Assembly: GCA_964624795.1 (NCBI GenBank)
Contig: CAZUZS010000036.1
Span: 1-46,209 of the forward strand
Source: CAZUZS01 sp964624795
GTDB lineage: Bacteria; Calditrichota; Calditrichia; RBG-13-44-9
Length of the DNA stretch: 46,209 nucleotides
Direction: 5' to 3'
Part shown: piece by piece, positions 26,922-35,213 of the stretch
Position numbering within the stretch: position 1 is the first letter of the stretch
Layout of the letters: every line of letters begins with the position of its first letter
Notes under the pieces: model-generated
Databases searched by the model: none
Told to the model about the DNA's origin: nothing
What the model saw: the letters and a program-made list of their open reading frames with translations, nothing else
Made by a program: the position numbers and the translations under genes

Positions 26922-27905
26922 CTAATCAAGATTTACAATTTTCTTTAACTGCTCCTGGTTCACCTTGAGCAAACCCGGCGCAACCAGGCGCGGTGTCAGA
27001 ATTTTCCAGTTCTCATCCTGCTCAAAAATCTGCCTGAACATGGGCAGTGCTTGTTCAATTCGGCCCATGTTTGCCAGCGAGACTGCATGCCAATACTTCA
27101 TCTCCAGGTTGCCGGGCTCCATTTTTTCCGCAGCGCTGTATTCCCGCAGGGCGGCCTCTTCATCTCCTTTCTCGACAGCCAGATCCCCGGCATTCATGTG
27201 GTCGTAGGCTCGGTGAACTTTCAACAGCCGCTTTAATTCCTGCACAGGTCGCGGATTGTCCTCCACGCGCAGGTCGACCAGCCGGTCTTCCCAAATTTTA
27301 CCGGTCGATTGTGCCCGAACCACAAGCAGCGCTGCCGACTGCCGCCCGCGAATATCGCCCCCTTGCGCCTGGGCAGCCTCCAAGGCAGCTACCAGCCGTT
27401 CAGCCAATGGTGCTTTTGTGGTCTTGAACGCCTTTTCCATCGCCGGCCAGACGCTGTTCTTAAGCATCAGGTTGGCCTGCACCGAGTAATTTTTGCCGTG
27501 CAGGTCGCCAGCCTCCTGAATACATTTCTTTCCGGTAAAGGAAACGCTGTTTCCTTTGGCATCGATTAGCGCGACCTGCCGAAACTCCCGGCCTTCGTCG
27601 CTTGCCAGCAGTTCATCCAGCGCTTCCCGCGGGGTTTTCCCTGATTTCATTAATCCAAGCCCGCGCGGACCGAAGGATACATTGACAAAGCTCTGGGTTG
27701 CTACCGCACCGACTCCTGCCTCCGCCCAGATCACCGAGGTTCCTACTGAAAACCAGTGGGATTGCACTGCGGCGCCAATTTCGCCGGTGGCGGAATCGAC
27801 TGCGACGATGGAATAGGTGTGGGCAAGTGGTGAAAGGTAAACAGATTGTGAAAATCCCATATTTATTAACAAAATAGATAAAGATAAGAACAGGAAAGTC
27901 TTCAT
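26922..27905 (-). CDS. Exported DUF1028 protein with TPR-like C-terminus
   Basis: 327 residues. Signal peptide about 1-19 (FLFLSLSILLINMGFS). Residues about 28-225 match the DUF1028 family: TYSIVAVDSATGEIGAAVQSHWFSVGTSV, EAGVGAVATQSFVNVSFGPRGL, YSVQANLML and AAQAQGGDIRGRQSAALLVV. DUF1028 is placed in the Ntn-hydrolase superfamily but its substrate is unknown. Residues about 228-300 look like two TPR motifs (AYDHMNAGDLAVEKGDEEAALREYSAA, MKYWHAVSLANMGRIEQALPMF), suggesting a docking surface. GAGGAGG lies 5-6 bases before the ATG. Transcribed alone or with Tag downstream; the gap to tag is 60 bases. Confidence 0.85.
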   Translation of the reverse strand: MKTFLFLSLSILLINMGFSQSVYLSPLAHTYSIVAVDSATGEIGAAVQSHWFSVGTSVIWAEAGVGAVATQSFVNVSFGPRGLGLMKSGKTPREALDELLASDEGREFRQVALIDAKGNSVSFTGKKCIQEAGDLHGKNYSVQANLMLKNSVWPAMEKAFKTTKAPLAERLVAALEAAQAQGGDIRGRQSAALLVVRAQSTGKIWEDRLVDLRVEDNPRPVQELKRLLKVHRAYDHMNAGDLAVEKGDEEAALREYSAAEKMEPGNLEMKYWHAVSLANMGRIEQALPMFRQIFEQDENWKILTPRLVAPGLLKVNQEQLKKIVNLD

Positions 27906-27980
27906 CCCGGCCTCCTCAATTTAAAATGTCGATGCCATAGTACTGCAACAACTTAAATTTGATTGCTGCGGTTTCCAAAT

Positions 27981-28016
27981 AAAAAAGGGGCAAAACCGGC
28001 AAGCCGGCAATGCCCC
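27981..28016 (-). terminator. Rho-independent terminator after the multiheme cytochrome gene
   Basis: On the minus strand a GC-rich stem (GGGGCA pairing TGCCCC, with an inner GCCGGC/GCCGG stem) is followed by TTTTTT. It lies 24 bases past the stop of the cytochrome gene at 28040. Confidence 0.8.
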
Positions 28017-28039
28017 CATTCGCGAAACTTTAGACCGTC

Positions 28040-30829
28040 TTATTTATAGCCAAATAACATGCTGTAGATGATCAAGAGGATCAGGGCGATTCCAATGAAT
28101 AGAAATGTAAATCCGAAAATGCGAACCGCCAGCAACCTTTTTGGAGACATTTCGCGCAGAAAAATCTTCTTTTTCAACTTCCCGGTTTCTTTCAGCTCGC
28201 TGTATTCTTCCGGCCGATCTTCCTTGTACTCATCAACCGGCACCAGCCCGGTGAAGATCACCGGATCCAGAGGAAACGATTCCGGCCGAAGATGTGTGTT
28301 GAAGAAGTGCACGGTGAAAATGAATCCAACCGCCAGTAGCGCTTCATCGCTGTGAATAATCGTCGCGACATTGATAAACCAGCCAGGGAAAAACTTGGTG
28401 AAGAATTCCGGGAACCACAACATCAGGCCGGAGAAACCGATGATGGCAACTCCCCAGAAAACAGCCAGGTAATCAAATTTTTCCCAGTATGTCCAGCGCC
28501 CATATTGCGGCCGGGGTCCCATTCCCAGGAACCATTTTATAGTTCCGCCGAAATCCTTGAGATCCTTTTTATTGAACCACATGGAATTTTTTCCGAAGAT
28601 CAATTCTTTTACTGGCATTTTGGTCCTGATCTTCATTCGAATCACCGAAATGAGGTGGGCGAGGAAATAGCCAAATGTGACCACTGCCGAGATTCGGTGA
28701 ATAGTGCCGGCGCCTTCCACACCGCCAAAGAAATCCGCCAGGAATTTGGCCCACGGCATATTGGCAAATTTTAGAATCATGCCGGTAAGGGCAAGCCCCA
28801 TAAAACTGAGAATCACAAAAATATGCGTCAGGCGCTGCCCGGCGGTGAAACGCTGGATATAATAGCGTTTGTGGATGGTTCTGGCTTTTCTTTTCTCTTT
28901 GAGATGGTTGAAAGAGCGGGGCAGCCACAGCAGCGTGTGAAGACCAAAAAAGCTAAATACACCGATAAGAAGTGAGGTCATTGCCCAAAAAGTGAAGTGC
29001 AGGATTGGGTATTTTTTCTTATCATGATGCGTCGCATGGGTCAGGTAGCCGGTAAAGCGCCGGTTGGCATCGGGATGGCATTTCTGGCAGGTCTGGACCA
29101 CATGATTAAAACCGACATGCGAATTCGGGTCGTCAACCTGCTGGATGTCGTGAGCGCCGTGGCAATCCGAACATTTGGCAGCCTTTAAATACCCCAGCGT
29201 GTAGGCTTTCCCGTGAATCGTTTGTCCGTAGGTTTCCGCCAGATCCTGGTGGCACGAGCCGCATTGGTGGGTCACCTCGGTCATGAACTGGTCCTGCTCG
29301 ATCTCTTTGATCTGATGGGCAGAATGGCAATCTTCACAGGTGGGCAGCTTTTTGTTAGTCTTGGTTACCACAGGGCTATGAATACTGTTTATGAAATCCT
29401 TGTAAATGCCCCGATGACAGGTAGCGCAAGTCGCGGCAACATTCTTATAATAAACCGTCGACCGTTCATTGCTGCTGCCGAGTACATAATGCGTGCTGTG
29501 GCAATCAGTACATACAGCACTGGGCAACAGACCTTTCTTTATCAGTCCCATGCCGTGAACGCTGGTGGAATAGTTTACCAGTTCTTTGCCCTGCATCGCC
29601 GTCACTGAATCATGGGGAGCCAACTTGGCGTGACAATCGCCGCATAGTTGCGGAATATTAGCCCGGTAAGTCCTGTCCAATTCGTTCAGGTGGGATTGTA
29701 CCTTGTGTTTTCCATGGCAATCGGTGCAGTAGGGTGCGTTCGAATTTTTCTCAGTATAAGCCACACCGTGATCACTTTCGAAATAGTCCTCGGCAATCTG
29801 GGCGTGGCATTTGGAGCAATCCACCCGCCCGGCGGTATCGCATGGCCGCGTATGTTGCGGGGAAATATCGGAGTGGCATTTCACGCAGGCTATATTTTTG
29901 TGAACCGAATTCTGAATATCTTCTTTGTGCACCGTAAGATTAACCGGTTCATTATCGACAACTTTATGAACATCCTCTTTGGCATGGCATTTCAGACATT
30001 CGCGATCTGAAGTTCCGACCACAAGGTTGGCTTTCTTGATGGTGTGCGGCTGGTGGCAATCGGTGCATGCCGGAATAGCTCCCGGCTGTTTTTCCCACAT
30101 TTCTCCCCGGATCACCTTCACGTGCACTTCTTCAATACGCGCATGGCACGCGGTACAGGTTTTCGCGACATTTTGCGCTGAGATGGTCGATTTCGGATTG
30201 GTGTGCGGCAGCACAAGATGATTGCCATGGCAATTGTTGCAGGTTGCCGTGACAATCAGGCCCTGTTTGAACAAACCGACACCATGGATACTCTGCGAAT
30301 AGTTGCTCAGGATGTCCTTCTCCGGTATATTATAAACCCGCGCAACCGGCGCCCCTTCCCGGTGGCATTTTCCACACAGAATCGGGATATTCATTTTATA
30401 CGTGCGGGATTTCGGGTCGGTGCGTGGCAGGATGTCATGAATTCCATGACATTCTTTGCAAGTTGGCGCATACGGCGCCCCTCTCCGCAACGCCGCGCCG
30501 TGTATACCGGCGTTGAAATTTTCCATTTCATCGTCATGGCAATTCCCGCAATTTACCTGCTCCAGAACTTCCGGGTGCGGAAAGTCTTCCACATCGGCAT
30601 CGGAATGGCAGTCCACGCAATCCAGATTTTTGTGAACGGATTTCCCAAAAACATCGAAATTCACGAAGAGGGATACGGTTCGCCCCTGGCGCACCGTGGT
30701 CAGGTCCGGATCGGAATGGCACATTTGGCAATCTTCATTTGTTGCAGCGCCGGCTACAACGATAAAAAGCACAAAGATCCAGATTGCTGATAAGGTTAAT
30801 TTTTTTGCTATCATTCTTCGAAGCCCCAT
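28040..30829 (-). CDS. 19-heme c-type cytochrome fused to a six-helix b-type membrane domain
   Basis: 929 residues. Signal segment about 10-29. I count 19 CXXCH heme c sites with first Cys at 34, 71, 94, 124, 152, 197, 225, 255, 278, 315, 338, 368, 396, 440, 468, 498, 523, 553 and 581. Residues about 610-929 hold six transmembrane helices (near 610-636, 667-688, 713-732, 785-806, 824-845, 899-924) with candidate b-heme histidines 669, 711, 725, 826, 841 and 846, resembling the cytochrome b subunit of formate dehydrogenase or thiosulfate reductase. The chain could move electrons between membrane quinol and the periplasm by itself. No catalytic oxidoreductase subunit lies beside it. Start: ATG 30829 or ATG 30814 (MIAKK); neither has a strong Shine-Dalgarno. 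A TATAAT-like hexamer lies at 30870-30875 (minus). Confidence 0.93.
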   Translation of the reverse strand: MGLRRMIAKKLTLSAIWIFVLFIVVAGAATNEDCQMCHSDPDLTTVRQGRTVSLFVNFDVFGKSVHKNLDCVDCHSDADVEDFPHPEVLEQVNCGNCHDDEMENFNAGIHGAALRRGAPYAPTCKECHGIHDILPRTDPKSRTYKMNIPILCGKCHREGAPVARVYNIPEKDILSNYSQSIHGVGLFKQGLIVTATCNNCHGNHLVLPHTNPKSTISAQNVAKTCTACHARIEEVHVKVIRGEMWEKQPGAIPACTDCHQPHTIKKANLVVGTSDRECLKCHAKEDVHKVVDNEPVNLTVHKEDIQNSVHKNIACVKCHSDISPQHTRPCDTAGRVDCSKCHAQIAEDYFESDHGVAYTEKNSNAPYCTDCHGKHKVQSHLNELDRTYRANIPQLCGDCHAKLAPHDSVTAMQGKELVNYSTSVHGMGLIKKGLLPSAVCTDCHSTHYVLGSSNERSTVYYKNVAATCATCHRGIYKDFINSIHSPVVTKTNKKLPTCEDCHSAHQIKEIEQDQFMTEVTHQCGSCHQDLAETYGQTIHGKAYTLGYLKAAKCSDCHGAHDIQQVDDPNSHVGFNHVVQTCQKCHPDANRRFTGYLTHATHHDKKKYPILHFTFWAMTSLLIGVFSFFGLHTLLWLPRSFNHLKEKRKARTIHKRYYIQRFTAGQRLTHIFVILSFMGLALTGMILKFANMPWAKFLADFFGGVEGAGTIHRISAVVTFGYFLAHLISVIRMKIRTKMPVKELIFGKNSMWFNKKDLKDFGGTIKWFLGMGPRPQYGRWTYWEKFDYLAVFWGVAIIGFSGLMLWFPEFFTKFFPGWFINVATIIHSDEALLAVGFIFTVHFFNTHLRPESFPLDPVIFTGLVPVDEYKEDRPEEYSELKETGKLKKKIFLREMSPKRLLAVRIFGFTFLFIGIALILLIIYSMLFGYK
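29249..29887 (-). repeat. Eight-heme unit B of the multiheme cytochrome
   Basis: Residues about 315-527. Heme sites at 315, 338, 368, 396, 440, 468, 498 and 523, each 243-245 residues after the matching site in unit A (spacing 23, 30, 28, 44, 28, 30, 25). Matching text: YRANIPQLCGDCH, SVHGMGLIKKGL, NVAATCATCH. Heme sites 553 and 581 continue the 30, 28 spacing and look like the start of a third unit. Confidence 0.85.
29984..30619 (-). repeat. Eight-heme unit A of the multiheme cytochrome
   Basis: Residues about 71-282. Heme sites at 71, 94, 124, 152, 197, 225, 255 and 278. The spacing (23, 30, 28, 45, 28, 30, 23) is nearly a mirror image of itself. Recognisable sequence shared with unit B includes YKMNIPILCGKCH, the SIHGVGLFKQGL motif, and NVAKTCTACH. 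Confidence 0.85.
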
Positions 30830-31095
30830 ATTATGGAGTTTTTATCCTAAAAAATTCACAAGAAATTGCATTATAGTATCAACACCAATAAAATAGATAT
30901 GAATGACTTGTAAAAGACTAAATTCACGTACGCTCGAAAATATATATTTTTAAACAATTATAGTCAATAAAATTTTAAATTTTACAAGAATATAATATTT
31001 TCAACTTTCATCCGTGCGCAAAGGGGATTTCTAAAACATTATTTTCATCTCGATCTAATCGCGGTTAAATTGTTAAAATTTTGAGGAGAAAAACT

Positions 31096-33723
31096 TTGCC
31101 GGAGATGAAATTCCGAATTCAAACGCGTTTCCATGAATTTTGGCAGAGGCTCCTTTCGGCCGAGTACCTTTCGCCCCTTTTCTACCTGCATTTGGGTGGC
31201 TGGCTATTTCTGTTCTTCGCGGTTGAGATGTCTCTGCCGCATTCAATTGTGCGACTTTTCCCGCTCTTTCTCATCTGGGGCTATTTCTGGTTCAAACTCG
31301 TCGATGATGTTTATCAAAAAATTAGACCGCCCTCCGAAATACTAATCGTTGTTTTCCTGCTCTTCTTCGTCTTTGAAAGACTCTGGCTCACAATCCCCGG
31401 ACCACAATCTTCTCCCGGAGACAGTATCGGAAATGCCGGAATCTTCTTGAGCGCCATTCAATTTTTCTGGCTGGCAATACTCATCCTTCTGTTTAGTTTT
31501 ATTCTGATCCAAAATAGCCGGGGCAAAAAAGGATCGCTTGTCAGCTATGCGGTACTTGGTTATGTCGGAATCCAAATTCTGAACGGCAACACGGTTTATT
31601 TGTGGTACCTGTTTCTCTTTTTCATGGTATTGCTGCTTTACCGCAAAACCATCTGGGCGGAAGAACTCAGCCGTATCGAATGCTGGGTCTATATCTGGAT
31701 ATTCTTGATATTATTCCTGAATTTTCCTTCCTCTGTCCCCTTAGCCAGACCTTCGGAGCTCACGGCACAAACTTACCTTTGGTACTTCATGCCGGCGATG
31801 CTCTTTATTTTTTTCAAGCTCTACCTGCTCGCCGTTCTCATCAAGATTCCATTTGTCATCGTTTATCACCATGCCTCTCTTTCCCGTAAACTACGGATTG
31901 CCGGCTGGCTCCAGTCCAGTATTCCTCAGCTTATTCAGCTATTGCTCCTTCTGGTTGTTTTTTATTTTTTCATCGCCGGCTGGCAGGCCGGCAATGTAAG
32001 GGATGTACTCCAGGATAAAATTCATGAGATTGCAGGGAATCACAACACCACAAGCACCTTGTATTCATTCCCCTACGATTCGACTTTTCAGCAGGTTCAA
32101 ATTCCGGGATACAATCCCCTGCAACTTTCGGCGCAGACACCGAATGAAGGCGTTATTGCGCTGCCCGGGTTGCACGCCTCCTCAACTGGCAATTCTTCGT
32201 TATCTTATTTTATATATACAAGGCTTTCTGAAGATGGACAGAATTTTTGGAATTTTGTCAAAGTCGATTCCACCTTTCTCAGCGGCATCGCAGAAAACCT
32301 GCATGTTCTTGCCGGTTCCAGGCTGGCGGGGTATCCGTTTAAGCTGTCCAAATGGGATTCTCTTTTTTCCAAAATCAGGGGCTGGCAGGGCAACACGGAT
32401 GGCGCTTTCCAGGTTTACCCGTTTGGGATTATTCCGCAGAAAAGCCCTCAAATATTGTCAGCTCCATTCCCGGGACAAATAGATGCTTCCGATTCGGCGC
32501 GCAGCCGAATTCGAATTAAAATCATAAACCAGGATGCTTTTACAATCGGAAAAGTAATGGCGCCGCTCTACAACAGCAAATTTGTTCCGCAGGGATATTG
32601 GGCATTCGATGTCGTGCTGACCTTGACGCCCTCTTTTATGGTCTCACCTTTAATGCGACAATTCTATTTCTGGTTTGTCATATATTTGCTGCTGAATCTT
32701 CTGGTTATCCGGCGGGTGGTAAAATTTGGCAACCAGATTAACCAGATGATAGTGCAGAAGTTCAATCAGTTGAAAACCGGAATTCGCCACATTGCGGCTG
32801 GAAATCTCGATTTTAAAATTAGCCTGGAAGGTGAAGATGAGTTCGTGGAACTGGCAGGCCATTTTAACCAGATGGGAGAAAAACTTGAGCAGAACATCTC
32901 TGAATTAAGAGAGAAAGATCGGCTGGAATACGAACTGAGTATCGCCCGGGATGTTCAACTGAGCCTGCTTCCCCGCGCGCTGCCGCAGGCACCGGGTTTT
33001 CACATTGCCGCAACAGTGAAAACTGCGAACGAGGTAGGCGGCGACTTTTACGACGTGCTGCCACTGGACGAGGGCAGGTATCTTTTTGTCATTGGCGATG
33101 TATCGGGTAAGAGTACATCGGCAGCATTTTACATGGCCCAATGCATCAGTCTTTTCCGCTTTTCCCGCCAATTTTCGAGCGATCCGCGGGAAATTCTGCT
33201 GCGTCTGAACCGCTATTTTTCGGAACCGATGGTCGATCGCCAGATCTTTGTAACCGCAATAGCCGGAATTCTCGACACCCATACGCACCAGATAAAAATG
33301 TTTCGTGCCGGGCACAACCAACCTGTTTTCGTTCCCGCCGGCCAGACGGAAGAAGTCAGCGAGGTAGCATCGTCCGGGCTGGGAATTGGGCTGGAGCGCA
33401 GCGGTGAGATTTTTGAAAGCCTTCTGGAAGGGAAAACAATTGAGTTGAAGCCGGGAGATGCCCTGGTTTTTTACACCGACGGATTGGTGGAGGCAGCCTT
33501 CACATCTGCAAATGCTCCCAATGGTCGGGAACGCCGCGAATTTTTCGGAGAAGACAAGCTGCGAGGTCTTCTCACTGAGCTGCGGGGACGAAGCGCGCAG
33601 CAGATGTTAAACCGTGTGGTAGAGGACCTGGACAAATTTTACGGCAACAATCCGCTCGTCGACGATTATACAATTTTGGCGATCCAAAGAGAGAAGGATC
33701 CGGAAGACAAAAATTCTATATAA
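31096..33723 (+). CDS. Membrane-bound SpoIIE/RsbU-type PP2C phosphatase with HAMP domain
   Basis: 875 residues from a TTG start at 31096. GGAG lies 7 bases upstream, which supports this start over the longer TTG frame at 31081 and the later ATG at 31105. About nine N-terminal transmembrane helices occupy residues 20-310, followed by a periplasmic-looking stretch to about 520, one more helix (FYFWFVIYLLLNLLVI), a HAMP linker at about 545-600 and a PP2C domain at about 630-870. PP2C metal motifs: EVGGDFYDV, VIGDVSGKS, YTDGLVEA and VDDYTILAI. SpoIIE/RsbU phosphatases dephosphorylate anti-anti-sigma factors in partner-switching stress or envelope signalling; the partner is not in the window. Divergent to the multiheme cytochrome gene, separated by 266 bases. 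Confidence 0.88.
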   Translation: MPEMKFRIQTRFHEFWQRLLSAEYLSPLFYLHLGGWLFLFFAVEMSLPHSIVRLFPLFLIWGYFWFKLVDDVYQKIRPPSEILIVVFLLFFVFERLWLTIPGPQSSPGDSIGNAGIFLSAIQFFWLAILILLFSFILIQNSRGKKGSLVSYAVLGYVGIQILNGNTVYLWYLFLFFMVLLLYRKTIWAEELSRIECWVYIWIFLILFLNFPSSVPLARPSELTAQTYLWYFMPAMLFIFFKLYLLAVLIKIPFVIVYHHASLSRKLRIAGWLQSSIPQLIQLLLLLVVFYFFIAGWQAGNVRDVLQDKIHEIAGNHNTTSTLYSFPYDSTFQQVQIPGYNPLQLSAQTPNEGVIALPGLHASSTGNSSLSYFIYTRLSEDGQNFWNFVKVDSTFLSGIAENLHVLAGSRLAGYPFKLSKWDSLFSKIRGWQGNTDGAFQVYPFGIIPQKSPQILSAPFPGQIDASDSARSRIRIKIINQDAFTIGKVMAPLYNSKFVPQGYWAFDVVLTLTPSFMVSPLMRQFYFWFVIYLLLNLLVIRRVVKFGNQINQMIVQKFNQLKTGIRHIAAGNLDFKISLEGEDEFVELAGHFNQMGEKLEQNISELREKDRLEYELSIARDVQLSLLPRALPQAPGFHIAATVKTANEVGGDFYDVLPLDEGRYLFVIGDVSGKSTSAAFYMAQCISLFRFSRQFSSDPREILLRLNRYFSEPMVDRQIFVTAIAGILDTHTHQIKMFRAGHNQPVFVPAGQTEEVSEVASSGLGIGLERSGEIFESLLEGKTIELKPGDALVFYTDGLVEAAFTSANAPNGRERREFFGEDKLRGLLTELRGRSAQQMLNRVVEDLDKFYGNNPLVDDYTILAIQREKDPEDKNSI

Positions 33724-33787
33724 ACATGACTTTTTCACTGCCTGCTGGGAAAGTGGCACAATCAGATAACTTTAAAATGAGGCAGGT

Positions 33788-34348
33788 TTGTCCGCACCGG
33801 TAATTATCGGACTAGCATTTGGGCTCGCGATGGATGCATTCGCTGTGGCGATTACCGCTGGTATTATTTTGCCACAAATCACAGCCCGTCACTATTTTCG
33901 GCTAAGCTTTCATTTTGGATTGTTTCAGTCGCTAATGCCGGTAATCGGCTGGCTCGCCGGAAACACCTTTGCTTCCTACATAGAAAGCTGGGATCACTGG
34001 ATTGCGTTTGGTTTGCTGTTTTATGTGGGTGGCAAAATGATTCACGAATCGCTCAGAAAAAGAGACAATTCAGCATCCACTGATCCGACGCGCGGCTCAC
34101 GCCTGGTCACACTCTCCATCGCCACCAGCATTGATGCGCTTGCCATTGGGATGAGCCTGGCGGTGCTGGGAGTCGAGATAGTTGAGCCGGCAATTTACAT
34201 CGGCGTGATTACCATGATTTTGACAATGTTGGGAATGCGCCTTGGGAGGCGTTTAGGCAGGCTGTTTGGCAGGTGGATCGAAAAAGCCGGTGGGTTGGTT
34301 CTGATTGGAATCGGGTTTAAAATATTGATTCAACATCTGATGGGATAA
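33788..34348 (+). CDS. mntP: Putative manganese efflux pump MntP
   Basis: 186 residues, about six transmembrane helices. Family marks: GLAMDAFAVAITAGI with the conserved membrane Asp, FHFGLFQSLMPVIGWLAG, FGLLFYVGGKMI and the second Asp in ATSIDALAIGMSL. MntP exports Mn(II) to prevent manganese poisoning. The start is TTG 33788, supported by GAGG 5 bases upstream. It lies 64 bases after the phosphatase gene with no separate promoter or yybP-ykoY riboswitch visible in so short a gap, so it may be read through from the phosphatase gene. Confidence 0.92.
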   Translation: MSAPVIIGLAFGLAMDAFAVAITAGIILPQITARHYFRLSFHFGLFQSLMPVIGWLAGNTFASYIESWDHWIAFGLLFYVGGKMIHESLRKRDNSASTDPTRGSRLVTLSIATSIDALAIGMSLAVLGVEIVEPAIYIGVITMILTMLGMRLGRRLGRLFGRWIEKAGGLVLIGIGFKILIQHLMG

Positions 34349-35213
34349 GCCGTAGGGTCGGGATTTTTGCAGGTTAGGAATCTTAAAAACATAAAAATAT
34401 GTGAGTAGATGTTTTAATATCAAAAGGCAGGCATAGTTTAAGAATCACAGAACCCGGTAGGCTGCTGCGATTCCGAAAGCATATTTCCCGCAAAGCTTTT
34501 GGGAATACGAAATTTTACGGCAATCCCGGTTAAATATGGCATCTCATATTCGGATGCCAGTGTGTCAATTTTTCACCTTATCTTGCTGGAGATTTCGAAC
34601 CCGCTTACTGTCCGCATCCTGATAATCCTCGTACAATCTTATGCAAAGGAATTTCCCGGATAGAGACCGATATCCGCCATATAGTTCTGATATTCGATTT
34701 GTGATTACATTTGACATCCGGCGGCACACTAAAGGCTGGTCATCAACCTCTTCTAAAGAACCGGTAAACCTGACAAAAAGTGTGTGAAATACAATCTCAT
34801 TGGCGCAAATTTCGCGAGCAATTCAGCACTCGCATTAACCATCCCCAGCCCATTTTTCTCAGTATTGCCACAATTGGCCATTTTTGTCGTTGCATTGTCG
34901 TGATTTTGAAGTATATTTCAAATTATTTTTGCATTTTGAAATGAAAGGATGCCTGTGTGTTCCGAACGGTTTCAGCATTTATCCCCTATTGATCAAATTC
35001 CGAAATCTGTGCCAATAGTGTGAAGGAAACGAAAAGATGTTTAATCAAAATTACCAAAGCTCGGAAGGACTGGGAAAAAACTACGACAGAGATACAAAAT
35101 TTCATTTATGATTTTGTCAAATTATTCAAGCTTAGACAAGACATAATATTCATTGAGTTTCAAATCCAAAAAGTGACTCACATACAAAACCAGTTAATCT
35201 CGGAGGTATGAAA
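34349..35213. other. Intergenic region upstream of acs
   Basis: 865 bases without a convincing gene. The 63-codon frame at 35020-35211 starts at GTG, lacks a ribosome-binding site and overlaps the acs Shine-Dalgarno, so I leave it out. The stretch is AT-rich toward its 3' end and should contain the acs promoter, but I could not find a clear -35/-10 pair. No structured RNA recognised. Confidence 0.5.

Noticed and set aside
33724..33787. Manganese (yybP-ykoY) riboswitch before mntP
   Set aside because: Only 64 bases separate mntP from the previous gene, too few for the fold, and the consensus is absent.
35020..35211. 63-codon frame before acs
   Set aside because: Starts with GTG, has no Shine-Dalgarno, and overlaps the acs ribosome-binding site.
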